DNA from: Candidatus Nitrosopumilus sp.
GTDB lineage: Archaea > Thermoproteota > Nitrososphaeria > Nitrososphaerales > Nitrosopumilaceae
Assembly: GCA_016784625.1 (NCBI GenBank)
Contig: JADHUF010000040.1
Coordinates: 1 to 8,945 of the forward strand
Direction: 5' to 3'
Length of the DNA: 8,945 bases
The position numbers and the translations under genes are program-made. The notes beneath the pieces are model-generated. The model saw only the letters and a program-made list of their open reading frames with translations. It did no database searches and was not told the DNA's origin. Below, piece after piece: positions 1 through 5,992 of this stretch. Position 1 is the first letter of the stretch. Each line of letters starts with the position of its first letter.

Positions 1-260
1 TGGTAGGTTCTTTTATTTTTTTAAATTGTAAGAAAAATCAAGAAAAGGATGTAATAGAATATCTACAAAAAATTCCCGAAATCAAGGATATGCAGTGTGT
101 TAGTGGTGCATATGATATACTTGTAAAGATACAAGCACCTACAACAGATGAATTAAATGAAATAATCACATGGAAGATCCGCAAGATCAAAAATGTCATG
201 TCCACTTACACTCTCAAAATAAACGAGGAGGCTACATACTGCAAAGATGACAATTCATGA
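1..260 (+). CDS. Stand-alone Lrp/AsnC-type RAM (ligand-binding) domain protein, 5' edge cut
   Basis: The reading frame runs from the window edge to TGA at 258-260. The window opens with TG followed in frame by GTA GGT, so the missing base would complete an ATG, GTG or TTG. The protein may therefore be almost whole at 86 residues. It has the RAM-domain layout (beta strand FIFLNC, helix, then a GAYD turn at about residues 36-39 followed by strand ILVKI, then ITWKIRKI at about 56-63) and no room for the N-terminal helix-turn-helix of full Lrp proteins. Such single-domain RAM proteins are common in thaumarchaea; in the family this domain binds small ligands such as amino acids and drives oligomerisation. 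The gene overlaps the following repressor gene by 14 bases, so the two are probably co-translated. The ligand cannot be read from the sequence. A start further upstream, outside the window, is possible. Confidence 0.82.
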   Translation, partial: VGSFIFLNCKKNQEKDVIEYLQKIPEIKDMQCVSGAYDILVKIQAPTTDELNEIITWKIRKIKNVMSTYTLKINEEATYCKDDNS

Positions 261-702
261 AAGACTGTTTGTAGGTACATCTTCAGATGAGCATGTTGAG
301 ATGTATCTAAAAGCAATGTGGCTAATTAAAGAGAATAAAGAGTTAATCAAAATAAGTACTATTGCCAACCTGCTTGGAATCAGACAGTCAAGTGTGGTTC
401 AGATGTTGCAAAGAATAGACAAGATGGGATATGTGAATTACAGAAAATGTGACATAACGATGACTGACAAAGGAGAACAAATTGGGGCAAGCATTGTTAG
501 AAAGAGTAGATTACTTGAGGTTCTAATGATCAATCATTTAAAACTCAAACCAGATGAGAAGATTATTTGTGGCATGGAACATCATATGAGTGATGAGTTT
601 ACAAACTCTCTTTCTTCAATCCTTGACAACCCCACAATTTCTCCAAATGGAAAGATCATTCCATCTAATTTTGATCTGATTTCATCTAAGAAAACTGAAT
701 AA
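247..702 (+). CDS. DtxR/MntR-family metal-dependent transcriptional repressor
   Basis: A 151-residue protein. Residues about 16-75 form the winged helix-turn-helix (EMYLKAMWLI, then LLGIRQSSVVQML as recognition region, then a wing ending TMTDKGEQIG). Residues about 80-140 form the DtxR dimerisation and metal domain, with the signature C108-x-x-E111-H112 followed by MSDE and a SPNGKIIP tail as in DtxR/IdeR. Counterparts of the DtxR primary-site ligands (Met10, Cys102, Glu105, His106) are present as M19, C108, E111 and H112. The ancillary site looks degraded: the position of DtxR His79 is S87 (in RKSRLLE), E91 matches Glu83, and no histidine matches His98. The C-terminal SH3-like domain is absent, as in MntR. 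It is expected to repress metal-uptake or storage genes when Fe(II) or Mn(II) is bound; which metal is inference. A GAGGAGG at 225-231 lies 15 bases before the ATG, and translation is probably coupled to the RAM gene it overlaps. Confidence 0.9.
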   Translation: MTIHERLFVGTSSDEHVEMYLKAMWLIKENKELIKISTIANLLGIRQSSVVQMLQRIDKMGYVNYRKCDITMTDKGEQIGASIVRKSRLLEVLMINHLKLKPDEKIICGMEHHMSDEFTNSLSSILDNPTISPNGKIIPSNFDLISSKKTE

Positions 703-726
703 AATACTTGAATTAGACATTAATTT

Positions 727-741
727 TGATAAAATAAAAAA
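727..741 (-). terminator. T-rich archaeal-type terminator of the 84-residue protein gene
   Basis: Just past the stop codon at 746 the minus strand reads as a T-rich run (TTTTTTATTTTATC) with no hairpin. Oligo-T tracts are the usual intrinsic termination signal in archaea. It lies in the 43-base gap between two convergent genes. Confidence 0.4.
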
Positions 742-745
742 GAGG

Positions 746-1000
746 TTAACTGCAAGAAATATTTTTTACAGTAAATGCCTCATTCATGGTCAGATATTCA
801 TTGATTTTCTGCTCGATGTCATCAGGTGTTGTGTCATCCATTCCAGAAAGGCCAGCTTTAAACGAAATAGAGTTGGTAGTTGTTTTGATGTCAGACACTT
901 CCATGTCTGCATAGATATTAGCAATCTCACTTACCCATTCTTGTGCCTCATTTTTGTTGATGGCTTCCGTGTCTAGACTTACGTGAATCATTTTTGTCAT
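746..1000 (-). CDS. Small conserved-looking hypothetical protein, 84 residues
   Basis: I do not recognise a named family. The ORF starts at ATG (complement of 998-1000). A second in-frame ATG three codons in, giving MIHVSLD, is an alternative start. A TATA-like box is centred 25-26 bases upstream, which supports a leaderless start at 1000. The predicted pattern is strand (MIHVSLD), amphipathic helix (about 17-33), strands (about 35-50, with ITTTNSISFKAGL-like alternation), helix (about 57-72) and a final strand (FTVKNI). This beta-alpha-beta-beta-alpha-beta order would fit a small ferredoxin-like fold such as RAM or ACT domains, but no family motif proves it. It is acidic, soluble and lacks a signal peptide or membrane segment. 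The only cysteine is at 83, next to the C-terminus. It converges on the DtxR gene and diverges from the small gene at 1172. Confidence 0.7.
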   Translation of the reverse strand: MTKMIHVSLDTEAINKNEAQEWVSEIANIYADMEVSDIKTTTNSISFKAGLSGMDDTTPDDIEQKINEYLTMNEAFTVKNISCS

Positions 1001-1020
1001 GCCATGAGTATTGAGTTACC

Positions 1021-1030
1021 ATATTTATGC
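1021..1030 (-). promoter_or_regulatory. TATA-like box for the 84-residue protein gene
   Basis: The minus strand reads GCATAAATAT here, centred 25-26 bases before the ATG at 1000. This is the spacing of an archaeal TATA box to the start of a leaderless transcript. Confidence 0.5.
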
Positions 1031-1088
1031 ATTATCAAATATCTTTAAAAAATTCATATTAAATATTAAGAATAAAAGATTTATTAAT

Positions 1089-1100
1089 AACTAAATATTG
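1089..1100 (+). promoter_or_regulatory. TATA-like box upstream of the leader peptide and small gene
   Basis: AACTAAATATTG is centred about 24 bases before an ATG at 1119. By archaeal promoter spacing, transcription would begin near 1119, giving the gene at 1172 a 5' leader of about 53 bases. That leader contains the hairpin at 1124-1154. Confidence 0.4.
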
Positions 1101-1118
1101 CAACAGATTAACATCCAC

Positions 1119-1163
1119 ATGTTACACGACATTGGCAGGTTAATCCTGTCGTGTTGTGTTTAG
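1119..1163 (+). CDS. Possible 14-residue leader peptide ahead of the gene at 1172
   Basis: ATG at 1119 opens MLHDIGRLILSCCV and stops at TAG (1161-1163). The stop overlaps the first G of the TAGGAG ribosome-binding region of the next gene. The ATG lies about 24 bases after a TATA-like box, so the transcript may start at this codon. The coding stretch contains the whole inverted repeat at 1124-1154, so ribosome movement over it could change folding of the downstream ribosome-binding site. It is very short and could be chance; no homology or codon signal supports it. Confidence 0.25.
   Translation: MLHDIGRLILSCCV
1124..1154 (+). promoter_or_regulatory. Hairpin with two alternative foldings in the 5' leader
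   Basis: A perfect 8-bp inverted repeat, ACACGACA (1124-1131) and TGTCGTGT (1147-1154), flanks 15 bases. Inside it a second, tighter hairpin is possible: GGCAGG (1134-1139) with CCTGTC (1145-1150) and a 5-base loop. The two share 1147-1150 and cannot form together. The structure ends 8 bases before the GGAG at 1163-1166. It stands out as an unusually GC-rich element in an AT-rich gap. It could be an RNA switch or a DNA operator between divergent promoters. Confidence 0.45.
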
Positions 1164-1171
1164 GAGAAAAA

Positions 1172-1348
1172 ATGAAAGAAGATAATGATACAAACGAAGT
1201 GATAATCGAGATAAACGATAACAACTCCACACATAACAATAACCACTCTATAACACTAAAATCAAAAACTACAGATGTCGATAAATTGTTGCCGATGGCA
1301 CAGAAATGGCTTGATGAGTATAAGCAGAAGAAATGGCTTGAGAGATAA
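1172..1348 (+). CDS. Small hypothetical protein, 58 residues, charged and Asn-rich
   Basis: I do not recognise a named family. I place the start at ATG 1172 because GGAG at 1163-1166 lies five bases before it. An in-frame GTG at 1151 would add seven residues (MLCLGEK) but lies inside the hairpin and has no ribosome-binding site. The protein has an acidic, Asn/Asp/Thr/His-rich first half (about residues 1-29, with an alternating IIEIN-like strand) and an ordered second half: ITLKSKTTDVDKLLPMAQK, then an amphipathic helix WLDEYKQKKWLER at the C-terminus. The motif 'strand, then DVDKLL helix' looks like a recurrent small soluble thaumarchaeal protein, but that is recollection, not a search result. 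There is no signal peptide, membrane segment or cysteine. The gene appears to be monocistronic, followed by a T-run and convergent ahcY. Confidence 0.6.
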   Translation: MKEDNDTNEVIIEINDNNSTHNNNHSITLKSKTTDVDKLLPMAQKWLDEYKQKKWLER

Positions 1349-1350
1349 AC

Positions 1351-1376
1351 TATAATTTTTCTTTGATCAAATTATA
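1351..1376 (+). terminator. Terminator of the small gene: AT hairpin and T-run
   Basis: TATAATTT (1351-1358) and AAATTATA (1369-1376) form a perfect 8-bp inverted repeat, with TTTTT at 1356-1360, three bases after the stop codon at 1348. The T-run is probably the working signal; the stem is weak because it is all A/T. Confidence 0.4.
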
Positions 1377-1384
1377 AATTTCCC

Positions 1385-1392
1385 AAAAAAAA
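1385..1392 (-). terminator. Oligo-T terminator of ahcY
   Basis: The minus strand carries eight consecutive T residues about 75 bases past the ahcY stop codon, the strongest T-run in this convergent gap. Confidence 0.4.
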
Positions 1393-1466
1393 TATTCCAT
1401 AATTAAAAGAATCCTTAATTTAATAGAAAGTACCGTGTAAGGTCTATAACTAAATTGACTCACTAT

Positions 1467-2708
1467 TTACCAGTTATTTGCGTATTTGACTTGCTCTGGA
1501 GTTAGTTTATCAATTTTAACATCCATTGCCTTTAGAGCATCAACTGCTATTTGTTTATCAATTTCTTCAGGAACATTAATTATTTTATTTTCCATTTTCT
1601 TATGATTTTTTAAAATATACAAAACAGATAAAATTTGATTTGAGAAAGATTGTGCCATTACTTCTGGAGGATGTCCTTCAGCTGCAACCAAGTTTGCAAG
1701 ACGACCCTGTCCAATCAAGTAAACTTTTCTCCCATTTTTTAAATTACATTCATCAAGATTTGGTCTTACTTCTTTAACTGATTTTGATTTCTTTAGTAGA
1801 AACTCTGCATCAATTTCAACATCAAAGTGACCAACATTGCCCATAATTGCACCATCTTTCATTTGCAAGATGTGTTCTTTTCGAATTACACTAGTCATTC
1901 CGGTACAGGTAATGAACATATCACCAATCTTGGTAGCTTGTGCCATTGGCATAACTTCAAATCCATCCATATGTGCTTCAAGTGCTTTTACAGGATCTAT
2001 TTCGGTGACAATTACTTTAGAGCCCATTCCTTGACATCTAGATGCAACGCCACGTCCAACCCAACCATATCCTACAACTACTACACGTTTTGATGCCATA
2101 AGTAAATTCATTGCACGCAAATAACCATCAATAGTGCTTTGTCCTGTACCGTATCGATTATCAAACATGTGTTTCGTATATGCTTCATTAACTAAAATTA
2201 CAGGATAACGAAGTTTGCCCTGATTTTCTACGGCTCTAATTCTTGTAACACCAGCAGTAGTTTCTTCAGTTGCGCCAAGTACAATCATATTTTTGAATCG
2301 CTTATCAAAATGAGCTTTGATATTCATATCGGCACCATCATCAGTTAGAATAGTGGGTTTATGTTTTAGGACTTGATCAATACACCAATCATATTCTTTG
2401 ACTGATTGTCCATGCCAAGAATAAACATTGATTCCTTGTGAAGCCAAAAATGCAGCAATGTTATCCTGAGTAGTTAATGGATTTCCACCGCAACATGCAA
2501 CAGTTGCACCTAATTCTTTAGCACCCATAAGTAAAACAGAAGTCTCTTTTGTAATATGTAAACAAAATCCAAGTGTAACACCCTTTAGAGGTTTTGATTT
2601 TTTAAAACGATTAATTGTGTTATCTAAAATTTGCATATGAGATCTAGCCCATTCATAAGATAATTTGCCTTCTTTGATCAATTTAGGACTAGTCTTTACT
2701 TTACTCAA
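1467..2708 (-). CDS. ahcY: S-adenosylhomocysteine hydrolase (adenosylhomocysteinase)
   Basis: Cleaves S-adenosylhomocysteine to adenosine and homocysteine in the cytoplasm, removing the product inhibitor of methyltransferases. The 413-residue protein has the family's key elements: H51 in GFCLHITKET, D123/D124 in LTDDGAD, E149/E150 in GATEETTAG, K179 and D183-N184 in TKHMFDNRYGTGQS, the NAD-binding Rossmann loop GYGWVGRG (213-220), GHFD at 293-296, and a short archaeal/bacterial-type C-terminus with K408-Y409 (EQVKYANNW). The open frame continues upstream to 2915, but that stretch gives a Cys/Phe-rich non-family peptide lying over the divergent Rieske gene. The family N-terminus begins SKVKTSPKLI, which fixes the start at TTG 2708; the next Met is residue 25. 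A TATA-like box lies about 24 bases upstream, so the transcript is probably leaderless. It is divergent from the Rieske gene, with 75 bases between them. Confidence 0.96.
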   Translation of the reverse strand: MSKVKTSPKLIKEGKLSYEWARSHMQILDNTINRFKKSKPLKGVTLGFCLHITKETSVLLMGAKELGATVACCGGNPLTTQDNIAAFLASQGINVYSWHGQSVKEYDWCIDQVLKHKPTILTDDGADMNIKAHFDKRFKNMIVLGATEETTAGVTRIRAVENQGKLRYPVILVNEAYTKHMFDNRYGTGQSTIDGYLRAMNLLMASKRVVVVGYGWVGRGVASRCQGMGSKVIVTEIDPVKALEAHMDGFEVMPMAQATKIGDMFITCTGMTSVIRKEHILQMKDGAIMGNVGHFDVEIDAEFLLKKSKSVKEVRPNLDECNLKNGRKVYLIGQGRLANLVAAEGHPPEVMAQSFSNQILSVLYILKNHKKMENKIINVPEEIDKQIAVDALKAMDVKIDKLTPEQVKYANNW

Positions 2709-2727
2709 TATGCAAATTCTTGAAGTG

Positions 2728-2737
2728 TTATATAAAA
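2728..2737 (-). promoter_or_regulatory. TATA box for ahcY
   Basis: The minus strand reads TTTTATATAA, centred about 24 bases before the TTG start at 2708. This is good archaeal TATA-box sequence and spacing for a leaderless message, and it supports the TTG start over the longer frame. Confidence 0.55.
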
Positions 2738-2752
2738 TTCTATCATGCGAAT

Positions 2753-2761
2753 GTAAATAAA
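2753..2761 (+). promoter_or_regulatory. TATA-like box for the Rieske gene
   Basis: GTAAATAAA is centred about 27 bases before the TTG start at 2784. Together with the ahcY box it makes a compact divergent promoter in a 75-base gap. Confidence 0.4.
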
Positions 2762-2783
2762 TGACAAAGATACCACAAAAATA

Positions 2784-3086
2784 TTGACTTGGAGAAAGAT
2801 TGCAGAAAAAGGCGAAGTTGCTGTAGGAAAAGGCAAGGCCTTCAAAATTGAAGGAAAACAAATTGCAGTGTTTAATCAAGATGGATATCATGCAATAGAC
2901 GATCTTTGTGTTCATCAGGATGGCTCAATCGCTCCTGGAAAATTAGAGGGAGATATTGTAGAATGTCCATTACATTTTTGGCATTACAACATAAAGACAG
3001 GCCAACTTACAGATTATCTCAAAGATGTCAAACTAGAGACATATGCTGTAGAAGCAAGAGATGATGGCATCTACGTGGATTTCTAA
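2784..3086 (+). CDS. Soluble Rieske [2Fe-2S] ferredoxin-like protein
   Basis: A 100-residue Rieske domain. Cluster ligands are C42 and H44 (CVH) and C61 and H64 (CPLH), with 16 residues between H44 and C61, matching C-x-H-x(16)-C-x-x-H. The extra cysteine pair that forms the disulfide in high-potential bc1 Rieske proteins is absent, and there is no signal peptide or membrane anchor. It is therefore the low-potential, cytoplasmic ferredoxin/NirD type, acting as an electron carrier for an oxygenase or reductase; the partner cannot be told from here. No Met occurs after residue 1 and an in-frame TAA lies at 2754-2756, so TTG at 2784 is the only reasonable start. The next gene, nadE, starts 38 bases downstream. 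The gap has a TTTTT run, so co-transcription is possible but not certain. Confidence 0.92.
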   Translation: MTWRKIAEKGEVAVGKGKAFKIEGKQIAVFNQDGYHAIDDLCVHQDGSIAPGKLEGDIVECPLHFWHYNIKTGQLTDYLKDVKLETYAVEARDDGIYVDF

Positions 3087-3124
3087 GTACAATTTTTATT
3101 CCAACATATTCTGCAAATAGATTA

Positions 3125-3916
3125 TTGAATCAAGACATCATAGATGAAATAAAAAATCAAGATTATTCTAAAATCACTGAACTAATTGAGAATTTCTTAT
3201 CAGAACAAATAGAGAAAAACCATGTAAACGGGATCATTTTAGGATTAAGTGGAGGAGTGGATTCAGCAGTTTTAGCTTATATCTGTAAAAGAAAATTAAA
3301 AGAAAAAACATTGGCATTAATTATGCCAGATACATCAATTACACCAGAGATAGAAACTAAAGATGCGCTCAAAATGATTGCATTAACAGGGATAGAATAC
3401 AAGTTAATCGATATCAAACCAATTATCAATGAATACGCAATGTATCTTGAACCAAATGAAAAAGCCAGAGGTAATCTTCGTGCAAGAGTTAGAACCAACA
3501 TTTTGTATTACTATGCAAATTCCAAAAAATATCTAGTTTTAGGTTCAAGTGACAAAAGTGAAAATCTGATTGGATACTTTACAAAGTATGGAGATGGTGC
3601 ATCAGATCTTACTCCAATTATTTCACTATACAAACTCCAAGTAAGAGAAATTGCAAAGTATCTAGGAGTGCCAGAAAATATCATTTCAAAAAAGAGTAGT
3701 CCACACCTATGGAAAGAACATGAAGCAGAAAAAGAATTAGGAGTATCATATGAAGAGATAGATTCTATTTTGTATTGCCTTTATGAAAAAAAATTATCAG
3801 TTGATGAAACATCAAAAATCACTTTAATGGAAAAATCAATTATAGAAAAAATTCAGGAATTAAACATAAACAGTGAACATAAAAGATTATCAGCATTAAA
3901 ACCAGATAGAGAATAA
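3125..3916 (+). CDS. nadE: NH3-dependent NAD+ synthetase
   Basis: Converts deamido-NAD (nicotinic acid adenine dinucleotide) to NAD+ with ATP and ammonia, the last step of NAD synthesis. The 263-residue protein is a single synthetase domain with no glutaminase domain, so it uses free ammonia. Visible motifs are the N-type ATP pyrophosphatase P-loop SGGVDS (42-47), RGNLRARVRTNILYYYAN (115-132), GSSDKSENLIGYFTKYGDG (140-158) followed by DLTPI, and SSPHLWKEHEAEKELGVSYEEID (191-213), the counterpart of the usual K-P-P-S-A-x-L-W-x-G-Q-T segment. The GQT part reads KEH here, a mild divergence seen by eye only. TTG at 3125 is chosen because no earlier start fits and the first Met is residue 68, past the P-loop. 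The stop is one base before cysS, so the pair is an operon. Confidence 0.95.
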   Translation: MNQDIIDEIKNQDYSKITELIENFLSEQIEKNHVNGIILGLSGGVDSAVLAYICKRKLKEKTLALIMPDTSITPEIETKDALKMIALTGIEYKLIDIKPIINEYAMYLEPNEKARGNLRARVRTNILYYYANSKKYLVLGSSDKSENLIGYFTKYGDGASDLTPIISLYKLQVREIAKYLGVPENIISKKSSPHLWKEHEAEKELGVSYEEIDSILYCLYEKKLSVDETSKITLMEKSIIEKIQELNINSEHKRLSALKPDRE

Positions 3917-3917
3917 A

Positions 3918-5306
3918 ATGAAACTTCAAGACACATTATCAAATTCAGAACAAATATTAGATATTTCAAAAAAAGTGAGAATTTACCTTTGCGGAGTAAC
4001 AGTTTACGATGAATCCCATATTGGTCATGCAAGAACCATCATAGTTTTTGATGTATTAAGAAAATATTTAGAAAAGAAAGGAGTAGAAATAGAGTTTATT
4101 CAAAACTTTACAGATGTAGATGATAAAATTATCAATCGTGCACAAACAGAAGGCACTACTGCAGAAAATATTAGTACAAAGTATATTGAAAATTATTTCA
4201 AAGATTTTGATGGACTAAATGTTAAACGTGCAACAGATTATCCAAAAGCTACAGAGCACATAGAAGATATCATTAAATTTATTGAAAAACTTATTGAAAA
4301 ACAAATTGCATACACTTCTAAAAATGGAGTATATTTTTCAGTATCAAAATTTCCAGAGTATGGAAAGTTATCAAAAAAGAAGATAGATGAATTACAATCA
4401 GGTACAAGAATTGAAATAGATGAAGCAAAAAAAGATCCGTTAGATTTTGCATTATGGAAATTCTCAGATGTCAGTCCTGTTTGGGATAGTCCATGGGGAA
4501 AAGGTAGACCAGGTTGGCACATCGAATGCTCTGCAATGAGCATAAAGTATCTTGGAGAAAACTTTGAGATTCATGGAGGCGGAAGAGACTTGATATTTCC
4601 ACATCATGAAAACGAAATTGCACAGTCTGAATCATGTACTGGTTCTCCATTTGCAAAGATTTGGGTTCATGTTGGAATGGTAACAATAAATGGAGAAAAA
4701 ATGTCAAAATCACTTGGAAACATAAAATCAATCAAACATGTTTTAGAGAATTGGGGCCCAAACATCATAAGATTATTTTGTCTAGCAGGACACTATTCAA
4801 AACCAATTGATTACTCTGAAGAATTATTAAAAGAAAATCTTACAAAATGGAGACAAGTTGAGACATGTTATTATGAATTAATTCATACAAATAGTGAAAA
4901 TCACGAAAAAGTCAACCCAATTATAGAAAAAATAAGTACAGAATTTGATAATTCATTAGAATCTGATTTTAATACCCATCTTGCATTATCTGCATTTTTT
5001 CAACTAGTCAAAGAAGGAAATAGGTTAGCAGCTGATGAAAAACTTGGAAAAGAAGATGCACAGATTATCAAGACAGAATTACAAAGAATGTTAGAGATTT
5101 TAGGATTAGACATACCAAAAATAACAAAAGGAGGAAAACAAAAAATTGATGAATTAATTAAAAATAGAGACCAGTTTAGAAAAGAAAAACAATTCGATGA
5201 AGCAGATAAGATCAGAGACATACTCAATGACATGAATGTAGAGATAATTGATCATAAAGAAAGAACCATCTGGATGAAAAAAGAAAATATTAAAGCTGAA
5301 AATTAA
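3918..5306 (+). CDS. cysS: Cysteinyl-tRNA synthetase (class I)
   Basis: Charges tRNA-Cys with cysteine using ATP. The 462-residue length is normal for the family. The HIGH motif is HIGH at 34-37 and KMSKS is at 261-265. The zinc site that selects cysteine is complete: C25 (YLCGVTVYD), C204 (HIECSAM), H229 and E233 (FPHHENE), matching E. coli C28, C209, H234 and E238. W200-H201 and the GGGRDLIFPHHENE segment (220-233) are typical. After the catalytic domain come the helical anticodon-binding region and a C-terminal segment DxFRKEKQFDEADKIRDIL (about 418-436), a signature of CysS. Presence of cysS means the organism does not depend only on the SepRS/SepCysS route. The ATG lies one base after the nadE stop. 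Its own stop is 5 bases from that of the convergent response-regulator gene. Confidence 0.97.
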   Translation: MKLQDTLSNSEQILDISKKVRIYLCGVTVYDESHIGHARTIIVFDVLRKYLEKKGVEIEFIQNFTDVDDKIINRAQTEGTTAENISTKYIENYFKDFDGLNVKRATDYPKATEHIEDIIKFIEKLIEKQIAYTSKNGVYFSVSKFPEYGKLSKKKIDELQSGTRIEIDEAKKDPLDFALWKFSDVSPVWDSPWGKGRPGWHIECSAMSIKYLGENFEIHGGGRDLIFPHHENEIAQSESCTGSPFAKIWVHVGMVTINGEKMSKSLGNIKSIKHVLENWGPNIIRLFCLAGHYSKPIDYSEELLKENLTKWRQVETCYYELIHTNSENHEKVNPIIEKISTEFDNSLESDFNTHLALSAFFQLVKEGNRLAADEKLGKEDAQIIKTELQRMLEILGLDIPKITKGGKQKIDELIKNRDQFRKEKQFDEADKIRDILNDMNVEIIDHKERTIWMKKENIKAEN

Positions 5307-5311
5307 ATAAT

Positions 5312-5962
5312 CTACATATTTAGGTCATGAATGAAACTTTTAGCATGTTGTTTTGTAGAAATTTCTTTCAAATTTTCTTTAATTGAATTTAATATTGCAT
5401 CATAAGATTCACCAAACAAATCTTGTAACACTTGTTTAAGTACATCAGGATTATCATAGCAATCATCTAATGAAATATTATGATCCTTGCGTAATATCAT
5501 GATTACTTTTTCTAATGAATCATTTCCTAATTCCAACAAAGTATTTTTCAAAGTTAATGTAATCATTGTTTTTTGCATATTTTCTAATTCATCTTTTGCA
5601 GGTAAACATAATTGATGTGTTTTTTGAATTATCTCATCAATATCAATAGGTTCATGAAATACCGCAGATGGATGTAATCGATTTAATGTTAATTCAGTAT
5701 TTAGTTTCATTTTCTCTATTATCATAATTACAACGGCATTTGGGTTTAGTTCTTTTATTTTTTGTAATGCATCAATTCCACCATATACTGGCATAGAATC
5801 ATCAAGAAAGATCACATCTGGTTTTAGTTTTTGATATAGAAATACTGCTTCTTGGCCATTGTATCCTTTACCAACCACATTAATTTTATGACTAGTCAAT
5901 AAATCACAAAATAGATTTAGGGTTTCTTTATCATCATCAACTACAACTGCTCTAATTACCAT
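5312..5962 (-). CDS. Atypical response regulator: receiver domain plus unrecognised helical C-terminal domain
   Basis: A 216-residue protein. Residues 1-120 are a CheY-like receiver: acidic pocket D9-D10-D11, and phospho-acceptor D54 in FLDDSMP with G61-G62 after it. Two switch residues usual in the family are missing. The conserved Thr/Ser after strand 4 is I82 (VIMIIE), and the conserved Lys before Pro is E104 (FHEPID). It may still be phosphorylated at D54, or it may work as a phosphorylation-independent pseudo-receiver. Residues about 130-205 form a helical domain (LLELGNDSLEKVIMILRK, then an acidic DDCYDNPDVLKQVL, then FGESYDAILNSIKENL). I recognise no helix-turn-helix or enzyme motif there. 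AGGAGA (complement of 5971-5976) lies about eight bases before the ATG, unlike the leaderless genes nearby, and fits an internal gene of an operon. The protease gene ends 30 bases upstream on the same strand. Confidence 0.88.
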   Translation of the reverse strand: MVIRAVVVDDDKETLNLFCDLLTSHKINVVGKGYNGQEAVFLYQKLKPDVIFLDDSMPVYGGIDALQKIKELNPNAVVIMIIEKMKLNTELTLNRLHPSAVFHEPIDIDEIIQKTHQLCLPAKDELENMQKTMITLTLKNTLLELGNDSLEKVIMILRKDHNISLDDCYDNPDVLKQVLQDLFGESYDAILNSIKENLKEISTKQHAKSFIHDLNM

Positions 5963-5970
5963 CTTTGATA

Positions 5971-5976
5971 TCTCCT
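5971..5976 (-). promoter_or_regulatory. Ribosome-binding site of the response-regulator gene
   Basis: The minus strand reads AGGAGA about eight bases before ATG 5962, inside the 30-base gap after the protease stop. Its presence, where nearby promoter-proximal genes look leaderless, supports translation from a shared message. Confidence 0.5.
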
Positions 5977-5992
5977 ATCATTTTGATGATTA

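Noticed and set aside
1124..1154. Possible tRNA fragment or attachment site at the GC-rich hairpin
   Set aside because: The inner stem-loop has a 5-base loop, lacks a T-loop consensus, and no acceptor or anticodon arm can be drawn.
1151..1171. GTG start at 1151 for the small protein
   Set aside because: It lies inside the hairpin without a ribosome-binding site, while ATG 1172 has GGAG at good spacing.
1827..2093. Open frames on the plus strand inside ahcY
   Set aside because: They are antisense shadows of a strongly conserved enzyme; they show no start signals or domain features.
2761..2787. ATG at 2761 as start for the Rieske gene
   Set aside because: It is in another frame and reaches TGA at 2785-2787 after eight codons.
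2709..2915. N-terminal extension of the ahcY frame up to 2915
   Set aside because: It lies over the divergent Rieske gene and both promoters, encodes a Cys/Phe/Ser-rich peptide unlike the family, and the family N-terminus begins at TTG 2708.
3277..3501. Minus-strand open frame inside nadE
   Set aside because: Shadow of nadE, with hydrophobic low-complexity translation and no promoter.
4238..5233. Minus-strand open frames inside cysS
   Set aside because: Three overlapping shadows of cysS with Ser/Phe-rich translations typical of reverse-complemented AT-rich coding DNA.
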